From Bryobacteraceae bacterium (GTDB lineage Bacteria > Acidobacteriota > Terriglobia > Bryobacterales > Bryobacteraceae): a stretch of DNA of 64,000 nucleotides. The notes beneath the pieces were generated by a model. It did not search any database, was not told the DNA's origin, and was given only the letters and a program-made list of their open reading frames with translations. The stretch is taken from assembly GCA_026002875.1 (NCBI GenBank), contig BPGE01000001.1, positions 3,162,001-3,226,000 of the forward strand, written 5' to 3'. Made by a program: the position numbers and the translations under genes. Positions 45,592 to 52,678 of the stretch are shown one piece after another (within the stretch, counting starts at the first letter, position 1; each line of letters starts with the position of its first letter).

Positions 45592-45972
45592 TTACGGCTG
45601 GCAGCCCGCATAACACCCCGAACGTGCCTGCTCGCACGCGGACAACCGGGCCTGCAGGGCACCATCGCAGGCGGCAACTTGATCATTGTATGCCCTCTGG
45701 CAACTGGAGAGCGCTTGTGAATATCCATAATCGCACTGTTGCAGGCACATTCCAGCGTTGTTTGGAGGGCAGTTGTTTCTGCAGTGCTCCCGTCCCGTCC
45801 AGGCCAGAAGATCACACTGAGTCTTTCGGACATTGGCGTTTTGAGGGCATTGCAGGTCGTCAGTATGCCCTGCAGTCAGACAGGCGGCATGCATCGATTC
45901 ACACTCGCTGCACGGCGTTTCCAGAAGCAGCAGGCCGGCCTCAATGACGAGGGCGGCAGAGAGACGAGTCAC
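45592..45972 (-). CDS. Small cysteine-rich secreted protein
   Basis: Not a recognised family. The 126-aa product starts at GTG 45972 (GAGGA about 11 bases upstream) and has a signal-peptide-like start (residues 1-19, LSAALVIEAGLLLLE). The remaining 107 residues contain 14 cysteines, an even number that would allow seven disulfides. They are spaced as if along short helices (CQRAYNDQVAAC and CDGALQARLSAC), with a C-x9-C-like period in the last 35 residues. Asn, Gln and Ala are frequent. It lies upstream of a VWA protein on the same strand. A secreted stable protein is likely; function unknown. No other reading frame of this interval looks coding. Confidence 0.55.
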   Translation of the reverse strand: MTRLSAALVIEAGLLLLETPCSECESMHAACLTAGHTDDLQCPQNANVRKTQCDLLAWTGREHCRNNCPPNNAGMCLQQCDYGYSQALSSCQRAYNDQVAACDGALQARLSACEQARSGCYAGCQP

Positions 45973-46441
45973 GAAATCAGGTGTCCTCAGTCGGAGGGTC
46001 TCATGGGGTGATCATGGTGCCGCGTCTTGGCGCGTCCTCAGAATACCCCCAGAGAGAAATTGTCAATGGGTAAATCGGGTTCCACAACACAGACAAATCC
46101 GACAGGATTTCCAGCGCGGTGCTCGCAACCATGACACAGACGGCCCATCCAGGTGGGACAGGACTCTGAACAAGCATGGCTCCACGATGGCTGGATCCAT
46201 GCCTGTGCTCAACCGCCCTGAAACGCGTGACCAGGGGGCAAGAGCCGGGAGACCCTTTTCACGCGATCCAAGCCTCAGGTCAAAGAGTGAGAAAGAGCCG
46301 GAATCACCGGCCAGGAGTCTGGCCTCCGGCGCATCGGCGCAGGATCGAGACCATTCTGCACAGTCCGCAGGAACGCCCGCGGATACGAACAAGCCAGGGT
46401 GAAGACGGAGGTCCCCTTCTCGCCCGCCACTGCCTGGACAC
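45973..46441. other. Non-coding interval without an assigned feature
   Basis: About 470 bases between the cysteine-rich gene and the minus-strand terminator at 46442. Open frames on both strands have no ribosome binding site, no family resemblance and unlikely composition. I see no tRNA, riboswitch or repeat that I can name. Confidence 0.5.
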
Positions 46442-46480
46442 AAAAAGAGGGCGGATGCCGGAGGAGAAAACACCCGCCCT
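46442..46480 (-). terminator. Strong intrinsic terminator on the minus strand
   Basis: A 10-bp stem (arms 46471-46480 and 46448-46457, one G-T wobble, 13-base loop) is followed on the minus strand by CTTTTTG. It lies about 255 bases past the cdsZ stop, and the earlier terminator at 46659-46704 should already end that transcript. Confidence 0.75.
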
Positions 46481-46578
46481 TCCAAAGGCAGGCCGGCCTG
46501 CCCGGGGGACGGGAGGCGGGCCTGCAGTGCTTGTCTGCCTTGTTAGACGCTCGGCAATGGCTAGGTGTTTCGTTTCTT
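46442..46578 (-). ncRNA. Candidate small RNA between two terminators
   Basis: The minus strand between the two terminators has no credible open frame. It contains a 16-bp perfect palindrome GGCAGGCCGGCCTGCC (46487-46502) just before the second terminator. A weak promoter-like pair TTGCGC (46600-46605) and TATTCA (46578-46583) with 16 bases between could start a transcript of about 130 nt. No known RNA family was recognised. Confidence 0.2.
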
Positions 46579-46658
46579 GAATATTGTGTGAAGCCATTAG
46601 CGCAACCGCATGAAGGCGGCTCTGCGCCCGCCCGGCTGCCACCCGGGAGCTTGAGGCG

Positions 46659-46704
46659 AAAAAACATCGCACAGCCGGCAAAAATCCGGTTCTCCCCCGT
46701 GCGA
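46659..46704 (-). terminator. cdsZ terminator: Terminator after the zinc-ribbon gene
   Basis: On the minus strand, TCGCAC (46699-46704) pairs with GTGCGA (46667-46672), with an inner CCGG/CCGG segment and two bulges. TGTTTTTT follows. It lies 34 bases after the cdsZ stop codon. Confidence 0.65.
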
Positions 46705-46737
46705 GTCTTCAGACCCGGGCGAAGTCTCCCGCCCCTG

Positions 46738-47481
46738 TCAGACGTTCATCTCCCCTTCGACATCCCGCGGCGCTTCTTCCACATAGAGGATCCGCCGGCA
46801 CGTCTCGCAGAACACCACCACAGATCCCGACTTTACATCCTGAAACAGTTGCGGGCGGATCGTCATCATGCACCCCATGCACCGCCCGTCGCGCGCCTCC
46901 GCCATCACGTCGCCGCCGGGATAGTGGCGCGTCCGCAGCCGCTCGTAGGCGGACAGCACCTCGGGCGACAGTTTCGCCGCCAGCTCCTTCCGCTCCGCTT
47001 CGAGCCGCTTCAGCTCTTCTTTGTCCGCCAGCGTCCGCGCCTTCGCCTGGTCCTTCTCCGCGTCCACGCTCTTCTTCTCTTCCCGCAGGTCCGCCTCCGC
47101 TTTGCGCACGTTGGCTTCCAGCGTCTCCGCCTCCGCCATCAGGTCCAGAATGTGATCTTCGGCCTTCCGGATCGCGTCTTCGAAGTATTTGATTTCTTCC
47201 TGGAATGCCCGGTATTGCTCGTTCGTTTTCGCCTCCATCATCTGGTCCCGCAACCGGGAGATTTTCTGTTGATGGAGCTGAATATCGCCCTCGATTTTTT
47301 TCCGTTCCTTCTGGTTGGCGGAGAGAGCCGCGCGGTCCAGCTCCAGCCGCTTTGTGTGGGATTCGAGGGCTTTTTCGATTTCCAGGATCCGTTTTGGCAG
47401 CGCCGCGATCTCGCGTTTCAGCTCGTTGGCGCGCAGGTCCAGCGCCTGAAGCCGCAAAGCGTTGGCTACGTCGGGATGCAT
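46738..47481 (-). CDS. cdsZ: C4 zinc-ribbon domain protein (CdsZ/zf-RING_7 type)
   Basis: A 247-aa protein with a long coiled-coil (about residues 10-180, heptad-like Leu, Lys, Glu) and a C-terminal zinc ribbon. The ribbon has CMGC (about 200-203) and CETC (about 225-228), the four-cysteine pattern of PF02591. Family members include CT398/CdsZ, which interacts with sigma-54 and type III secretion parts in Chlamydia, and actinobacterial proteins near the RNase P RNA gene. Function is uncertain here. It is 18 bases after murJ on the same strand and followed by a clear terminator. Confidence 0.85.
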   Translation of the reverse strand: MHPDVANALRLQALDLRANELKREIAALPKRILEIEKALESHTKRLELDRAALSANQKERKKIEGDIQLHQQKISRLRDQMMEAKTNEQYRAFQEEIKYFEDAIRKAEDHILDLMAEAETLEANVRKAEADLREEKKSVDAEKDQAKARTLADKEELKRLEAERKELAAKLSPEVLSAYERLRTRHYPGGDVMAEARDGRCMGCMMTIRPQLFQDVKSGSVVVFCETCRRILYVEEAPRDVEGEMNV

Positions 47482-47499
47482 CAGTTAGGAGTGTAACAC

Positions 47500-49125
47500 C
47501 TACTCCAGGCTCAGCCGCCGCGCAATCGGAGACGCCAGCGCCCGCCGCGCCATCTCCAGTTCTTCGATCCGCAGCGCCCGCGCCACCCAGTAGAGAACGA
47601 CCAGCCCTAGCGGGATCGACACCGCCAGATCCGTCAGCCGCGCCAGAAACCCCGTGCCGGCCCAATGCCCGATGGCACGGCTCGACGAGAGCACAACCGC
47701 CGACATCACCAGCGAGGCCAGCAGCGTTTTCAGCACCACGCTCCTCAGCCGCCTGCCGTACACTCCGCCGATCCGCGCCCGCATCGCCAGAAACTGCGCC
47801 AGAAACGAAAACAGCGCCACGCACGATGTCGACAGCGCCAGCCCCGCGTGCCCCAGCCCCGCGTGCGTCACCAGCGCCCATGCCATGATGGCGTTGATCC
47901 CGATCGAGGCCAGGCTGATCGCCATCGGCGTGCGCGAGTCCTTCAACGCATAAAACGCCGGAGTCAGCACCTTCACGGCCGCGTAGCCCGCCAGCCCCAA
48001 CGAATAATACGCCAGAGCGATGGCCGTCTGATGCGTGTCATAGGCCTCGAACCGCCGCCCCTCGTAGATCGCCCCCACGATCGACGGTCCCAGCACCACC
48101 AGCCCGAACGACGCCGGCACCGTCAGCAGAAACACCAGCCCCAGCGAGCGCGCCAGCGTCTCCCGGAATTCATCCAGATCCCCGCTCGCCGCGCTCCGGC
48201 CGATCGCCGGCAGCGTCGCCGTGGCAATCGCCACCCCGAACAGTCCCAGCGGAAGCTGCATGAACCGGAACGCGTACTGCAGCCACGCCGTCGCACCGTC
48301 CAGCCCCCGCACGGGATCGACAATCGATGCCGCGAAAAACGTGTTCACCAGCACGTTCACCTGCACGCTCGCATTGCCGATGATCGCCGGCCCCATCAGC
48401 TTCGCGATGTGCCGCAGCCCCGGGTGGCCGAAATCCAGCGCCGGCCGGAACCGGAAACCCAGCCGGTACAGCGATGGCAACTGCCACACGAGTTGCAGCC
48501 CGCCCCCGATCACCACGCCCCACGCCATGCCGTCGATCGGTTCGATTCCCAGCCGCGGCCCCAGCCAGTAGCCCAGAGCCACGCCCGACGCCACGCTGCC
48601 CACGTTGAACCAGGTGGACGAAAAGGCGGGCACGGCGAACTTGTTGAACGAGTTCAGCACGCCCATCGCCTGCGCCGCCAGCGCCACCAGCAGCAGGAAC
48701 GGAAACATGATCTGCGTCAGCCGCACGGCTGCCGCCGTCTTTTCCGGCGCCTCGTGCGTCCAGTTCGGCGTCAGCAGCGGCACGAACCACGGCGCCAGCA
48801 GCATTCCCAGGACGCACAGCCCGCCCACGAACAGGATGATCGCCGTCGCCACCAGGTTCGCCAGATGGATCGCTTCCTTGCGGTCCTTCTTCTGCAGGTA
48901 GTCCACGAACGTCGGCACGAACGCCGCCGACAGCGCGCCTTCCGCAAAAAGGTCGCGCGTCAGGTTCGGAATCCGGAAGCCGATGACAAAGGCGTCATAG
49001 GCCGATCCCGCGCCGAACAGCCGGCTCATCACCCCTTCGCGCACCAGTCCGCTGATGCGGCTCAGCAGCACGGCGAACGAGGCGATGCCCGCGCTCTTGA
49101 ATACCTGTTCCGAGGGCGTGGACAA
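47500..49125 (-). CDS. murJ: Lipid II flippase MurJ
   Basis: Flips lipid II across the inner membrane in peptidoglycan synthesis. The 541-aa protein is an integral membrane protein with about 14 transmembrane segments and the MVF/MurJ signatures RISGLVREGV near the N-terminus and DLFAEGALSAAFVP following. The length matches the family. The start at 49125 is divergent from the GT2-GtrA gene with 45 bases between. The next gene is cdsZ. Confidence 0.95.
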   Translation of the reverse strand: MSTPSEQVFKSAGIASFAVLLSRISGLVREGVMSRLFGAGSAYDAFVIGFRIPNLTRDLFAEGALSAAFVPTFVDYLQKKDRKEAIHLANLVATAIILFVGGLCVLGMLLAPWFVPLLTPNWTHEAPEKTAAAVRLTQIMFPFLLLVALAAQAMGVLNSFNKFAVPAFSSTWFNVGSVASGVALGYWLGPRLGIEPIDGMAWGVVIGGGLQLVWQLPSLYRLGFRFRPALDFGHPGLRHIAKLMGPAIIGNASVQVNVLVNTFFAASIVDPVRGLDGATAWLQYAFRFMQLPLGLFGVAIATATLPAIGRSAASGDLDEFRETLARSLGLVFLLTVPASFGLVVLGPSIVGAIYEGRRFEAYDTHQTAIALAYYSLGLAGYAAVKVLTPAFYALKDSRTPMAISLASIGINAIMAWALVTHAGLGHAGLALSTSCVALFSFLAQFLAMRARIGGVYGRRLRSVVLKTLLASLVMSAVVLSSSRAIGHWAGTGFLARLTDLAVSIPLGLVVLYWVARALRIEELEMARRALASPIARRLSLE

Positions 49126-49170
49126 CCCTCACATTGTACCCGCCGTGGCATCCTGTCTTCGAGGAACCCG

Positions 49171-50226
49171 ATGCGCGCGCCCTCGCCGCTGCCGCCCGTG
49201 CTCATCCCGGCGTACAGGCCTTCGGAAGCTCTGGTGCGCCTGGTCGGGGATCTGACGGAGCGGGGCTTCCACCGCATCGTCATCGTCGACGACGGCAGCG
49301 GCCCCTCTTTCGCGGAGATCTTCGAGTCCCTCCGCCATCATCCCCAGGTCACGCTGCTCCGCCATGACGCGAATCGTGGAAAGGGAGAAGCCCTCAAAAC
49401 CGGCCTCTTCCATCTCATGCAGGCCGGTGATTGCGCGGGCGCCGTCACCGCCGACGCCGACGGCCAGCACCTGCCCGAGGATATCGAGCGCGTCGCCCGC
49501 CGGCTGGCGGAAACGGACGGCGCCACTCTTGTGCTCGGCTGTCGTCAGTTCGGCGCAGGCGTCCCCCTGCGCAGCCGCTTCGGCAATCTCGTCACAGCCG
49601 CCGCCATGCGCTGGATCGCCGGACTGGCGCTCAGCGACACGCAGACCGGACTCCGCGGCATCCCCCGCGCTCTCGCCCTCCGCCTGTTCGAAACAAAAAC
49701 CGCCGGTTATGAATTCGAGCTCGACATGCTCGTGCTGGCCAGGCACGCGGGCTTCGGCATTGCGGAAGTCCCCATCGCCACCGTCTATCTGGACGGCAAC
49801 CGCAGTTCCCATTTCAACCCGCTGCGGGACTCCATGCGCATCTACTTCGTCCTGCTGCGCTTTACCCTCGTCTCGCTGGCCACCGCGCTCATCGACAACT
49901 CGGTCTTCCGCCTCGTGCTGGCCATCACGCCCTCTCTTCCCGAGGCGCAGCTCGCCGCCCGCGCGGCAGCCCTCTCATTCCAGTACCCGGCGGCACGCCG
50001 CGCCGTCTTCCATTCGGGCGAGCCGCACCGGCGCGAGCTTCCGCGCTTCCTCTCCGTCGCCGCCGCCCACGCCCTTGTTTCGTACGCAGCCATCCACTGG
50101 CTGACGCAGATGCACGGCTTCGCCCTCTTCCCCGCCAAAATCGCCGTCGAGAGCGCGCTGTTCCCGCTGAATTTCCTGCTTCAGCGCGATTGGGTGTTCA
50201 CGCCAAGCCGCAAGTCGCCGCGCTGA
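49171..50226 (+). CDS. GT2-GtrA fusion glycosyltransferase
   Basis: A 351-aa fusion. The N-terminal module (about 1-230) is a GT2 polyprenyl-phosphate-type transferase, with VDDGSG, the metal-binding TADADGQH and 'DTQTGLRG'. The C-terminal module (about 235-345) is a GtrA-like domain with four hydrophobic helices. GtrA usually flips the polyprenyl-linked sugar, so the protein may make and translocate the donor. The start at 49171 is the ATG after AGGAACCCG (AGGAAC). An upstream open frame runs through the murJ gene and is not coding. The partner GtrC-like transferase is not in the window. Confidence 0.85.
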   Translation: MRAPSPLPPVLIPAYRPSEALVRLVGDLTERGFHRIVIVDDGSGPSFAEIFESLRHHPQVTLLRHDANRGKGEALKTGLFHLMQAGDCAGAVTADADGQHLPEDIERVARRLAETDGATLVLGCRQFGAGVPLRSRFGNLVTAAAMRWIAGLALSDTQTGLRGIPRALALRLFETKTAGYEFELDMLVLARHAGFGIAEVPIATVYLDGNRSSHFNPLRDSMRIYFVLLRFTLVSLATALIDNSVFRLVLAITPSLPEAQLAARAAALSFQYPAARRAVFHSGEPHRRELPRFLSVAAAHALVSYAAIHWLTQMHGFALFPAKIAVESALFPLNFLLQRDWVFTPSRKSPR

Positions 50227-50227
50227 T

Positions 50228-51598
50228 TCATGCCCCGTAGCGTTCAAAGAAGGCCGCCACGGTCATCGTTCCCTGATAGAAGTTCTCCAGCCGGAACTTC
50301 TCGTTCGGCGAGTGCAGCCCGTCATCCGGCAGCCCGAAGCCCATCATCACCGTGGGAATGCCCAGGTGCCGCGCAAAGTCCCCCACGATCGGCACGCTGC
50401 CGCCCGACCGGATGAACACCGTCGGCTTGCCCAGGATCTCCCGGAACGCCTCCGCCGCCGTGTGGATCGCCGGATGGTCCGGGTTCACCACCACCGCCGG
50501 GCTGGCCGATAACTTCCTGACGGAGATGCGGATGCCCTTGGGCGCGTTGGCCTGCGCCCAGCCCTCGAAAAGCTGGAACATTTTCTCCGGATCCTGATTC
50601 GGCACCATCCGCATGCTCACTTTCGCCACAGCAGCCGCCGGAATCACCGTCTTCGCGCCCGCGCCGCTGAAGCCGCCGCCGATGCCGTGCACTTCCAGCG
50701 TCGGCCGCGACCACACCCGCTCCAGCACCGTCCGGTCCGGCTCGCCGACGAGGCACGTGGAGCCGACTTCCTTCTCCAGAAATTCCTTCTCCGAAAACGG
50801 CAGCGTCTTCCATGACTCCAGCTCCGCCGGCGCCGGCTCGGCCACGTCGTCATAGAAGCCCGGAATGATGACGCGCCCCTCGCTGTCCTTCGCCTTCCCG
50901 AGCAGTTCGATCAGGCCGTACACCGCGTTCGGCGCCGCGCCCCCGTACAGCCCCGAGTGCAGGTCCCGCATCGGACCGCGCGCCTCTACCTCCATGTAAA
51001 CGAGGCCCCGCAGCCCCGTGCACAGCGTCGGCATGTCCTCGGCGTAGAGCGACGTGTCGCTCACCAGAGCCGCGTCGGCTTTCAGCTTTTCCGGATTCTC
51101 GGCGACGTACTTGGCCACGTTCGCGCCGCCCACTTCCTCTTCGCCTTCCACCAGGAATTTCACGTTCACGGGCAGCTTGCCGTACACGGCGAACAGCGTC
51201 TCGATCGCCTTCACGTGCATGTACATCTGCCCTTTGTCGTCGGCAGAGCCGCGCGCATACAGGTTCCCGTCGCGGATCGCCGGCTCGAATGGCGGCGACA
51301 CCCACTCCTCCAGCGGATCCGGCGGCTGAACGTCGTAGTGCCCGTAACACAGCACCGTCGGCTTGCCCGGCGCGTGCAGCCAGTCGGCGTAGACCAGCGG
51401 ATGGCGCGATGTCGGAATGATCTCCACGTTTTCGAGCCCCGCGGCGCGCAGCTTGTCGGCCACCCATTGCGCCGCGCGCGCCACGTCGCCCGCGCGCTCA
51501 GGATCGGTGGAAATGGAAGGAATGCGCAGGAAGTCTTTCAGCTCTTCCAGAAAACGCTCGGAATTCGAGCGGATGTAATCGTTGGCTGCCTGGGACAT
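50228..51598 (-). CDS. M20-family dipeptidase
   Basis: A 456-aa metallopeptidase of the M20/M25/M40 family. The active-site pattern has HYDVQP (zinc His, Asp), the following Asp in SADDKGQ, and the catalytic GEEEVGG. The remaining His and Asp are in later conserved regions. It resembles the dipeptidase group close to carnosinase, and the substrate specificity is unknown. AGGAG lies 7 bases before the ATG at 51598, and a perfect -10 TATAAT is at 51623-51628. It has no signal peptide, so it is cytoplasmic. The gene converges with the GT2-GtrA gene with one base between the stops. Confidence 0.92.
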   Translation of the reverse strand: MSQAANDYIRSNSERFLEELKDFLRIPSISTDPERAGDVARAAQWVADKLRAAGLENVEIIPTSRHPLVYADWLHAPGKPTVLCYGHYDVQPPDPLEEWVSPPFEPAIRDGNLYARGSADDKGQMYMHVKAIETLFAVYGKLPVNVKFLVEGEEEVGGANVAKYVAENPEKLKADAALVSDTSLYAEDMPTLCTGLRGLVYMEVEARGPMRDLHSGLYGGAAPNAVYGLIELLGKAKDSEGRVIIPGFYDDVAEPAPAELESWKTLPFSEKEFLEKEVGSTCLVGEPDRTVLERVWSRPTLEVHGIGGGFSGAGAKTVIPAAAVAKVSMRMVPNQDPEKMFQLFEGWAQANAPKGIRISVRKLSASPAVVVNPDHPAIHTAAEAFREILGKPTVFIRSGGSVPIVGDFARHLGIPTVMMGFGLPDDGLHSPNEKFRLENFYQGTMTVAAFFERYGA

Positions 51599-51622
51599 GA
51601 GGGATCTCCTGAGGACTCCCCC

Positions 51623-51628
51623 ATTATA
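51623..51628 (-). promoter_or_regulatory. Consensus -10 of the dipeptidase gene
   Basis: TATAAT on the minus strand, 24 bases before the ATG at 51598. A -35 is not recognisable. It lies directly downstream of the strong hairpin at 51649-51683. Confidence 0.5.
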
Positions 51629-51639
51629 TGCAGCCCCCT

Positions 51640-51683
51640 GAAAAAGAAGCGGGCCGGACGCTCGCCGCCATCGTCCGGCCCGC
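51640..51683 (-). terminator. Strong intrinsic terminator upstream of the dipeptidase promoter
   Basis: A perfect 12-bp inverted repeat (51649-51660 and 51672-51683, 11-base loop) is followed on the minus strand by TTCTTTTTC. No protein-coding gene on this strand lies immediately upstream, so it may end a non-coding transcript. Confidence 0.7.
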
Positions 51684-51960
51684 CCGGCTGCCGAGCTCAC
51701 TCCCGCGCGAGCCACCCCGGACAGCACGCCCACGCTGTCCCTGCCGGCGGCCCAAACGCCGGCATTCACCCGCGCGCCTCACCGGAGGAGCACACAAACA
51801 GCCGCCCAGATCAAACCCTGTCGGGAACCGGCCCCCTTCGCCGCTCCGCCCGGGGGAGGGGATCCTGAATCCGGAGCCGCTCGCGGCGGCCGGTTCTGCG
51901 CGAAGACTACCCTGCCCTGCCGCCGGCCGCGCCTGAATCACGGACCGAATTTCCTGAAAA
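51640..51960 (-). ncRNA. Candidate structured RNA
   Basis: An interval of about 320 bases between the dipeptidase promoter and the cyclophilin gene has no supported open frame but several consecutive hairpins. They are 51719-51740 (7-bp perfect stem GGACAGC/GCTGTCC), 51742-51764 (8-bp perfect stem, 7-base loop), and 51825-51896 (9-bp long-range stem closing an inner helical region). The terminator hairpin at 51649-51683 ends the series on the minus strand. Orientation is inferred from the T-tract. No RNA family was recognised and no convincing promoter is visible. Confidence 0.35.
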
Positions 51961-52029
51961 CACGGCGGATATTTTTTTCAAAGTCCTGTGACCGCCTCCC
52001 CTTGCCCCTGCGCCCCGCGCCGCGAAACA

Positions 52030-52674
52030 ATGTCAGCCATGCGACTGCTGGCCGCGGCCTGTCTTCTCCTGCTTGGCGCCTGCTCCTCGTCTCCGCCTCC
52101 TGAAAAAGCCCGCAAGCAACCTTCTCTGCCTGCGGAAATGCCCGAGGTCTGGAAAGCTCGTTTTGAAACGACACAGGGGCCGTTCGTCATCGAAGTCCGC
52201 AAGGAGTGGGCCCCGAAAGGCGCCGAGCGCTTCTGGAAACTCGTCACCTCCCGCTTCTTCGACGACTCCCGCTTCTACCGCGTCCGCCCCGGCTTCATCG
52301 TGCAGTTCGGCGTCGCCGGCGATCCGTCGGTGCAGTCTTTGTGGAACGCAGCCCCTCTCGCCGACGACCCCCGCCGCGAGTCCAACCTGCGCGGCACGGT
52401 CAGCTTCGCCCAGTCCGGTCCCGGCAGCCGCCGCACGCAGGTCTTCGTCAACCTGAAAGACAATCGTGCGCTCGACCGGGACGGCTTCGTGCCTTTCGGG
52501 CGCGTCATCGAAGGCATGGAAGTCTTCGACAAGCTGTATGCGGGCTATGGCGAGTGGTCCCCGCCCGGCCGCGGCCCCGAGGCCGCCCGCATCCAGACTC
52601 AAGGCAACGCCTATCTCGACGCGCAGTTCCCGCGCCTCGACCGCATTCTGAAAGCCCGCCCCGTGCTCGATTGA
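52030..52674 (+). CDS. Cyclophilin-type peptidyl-prolyl isomerase lipoprotein
   Basis: A 214-aa peptidyl-prolyl isomerase. A lipoprotein signal is visible near the start (LLLGAC, cysteine lipidation site, about residue 15), so it is probably anchored in the envelope. The cyclophilin core follows, with RFYRVRPGFIVQFGVAGDP and 'GTVSFAQSG' and 'FGRVIEGMEVFDKL', the typical family landmarks. It probably assists folding of exported proteins. The start is uncertain: ATG 52030 and ATG 52039 are both possible with no Shine-Dalgarno; the latter starts the lipoprotein signal at MRLLAAA. It converges with the DUF389 gene (4 bases between stops). Confidence 0.88.
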   Translation: MSAMRLLAAACLLLLGACSSSPPPEKARKQPSLPAEMPEVWKARFETTQGPFVIEVRKEWAPKGAERFWKLVTSRFFDDSRFYRVRPGFIVQFGVAGDPSVQSLWNAAPLADDPRRESNLRGTVSFAQSGPGSRRTQVFVNLKDNRALDRDGFVPFGRVIEGMEVFDKLYAGYGEWSPPGRGPEAARIQTQGNAYLDAQFPRLDRILKARPVLD

Positions 52675-52678
52675 TGAT

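Noticed and set aside
46390-46484. Cobalamin-riboswitch-like letters (GCCACTG and GCCGGAG followed by CCCGCC) on the plus strand
   Set aside because: The B12 box is interrupted by an A-rich insertion, the core GGTG and CC segments are missing, and no gene on that strand follows. The minus-strand terminator explains the pairing.
46500-46737. RNase P RNA next to the zinc-ribbon gene
   Set aside because: The neighbourhood is seen in some actinobacteria, but the conserved P4 strands (GGAGGAAAGTCC and ACAGAACCCGG) are absent on both strands.
2738-51793. An 18-base identical segment shared by 2738-2755 and about 51777-51794 (CCTCACCGGAGGAGCAC core)
   Set aside because: It spans a coding overlap in one place and an intergenic region in the other, with no flanking similarity. 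Treated as chance in G+C-rich sequence.
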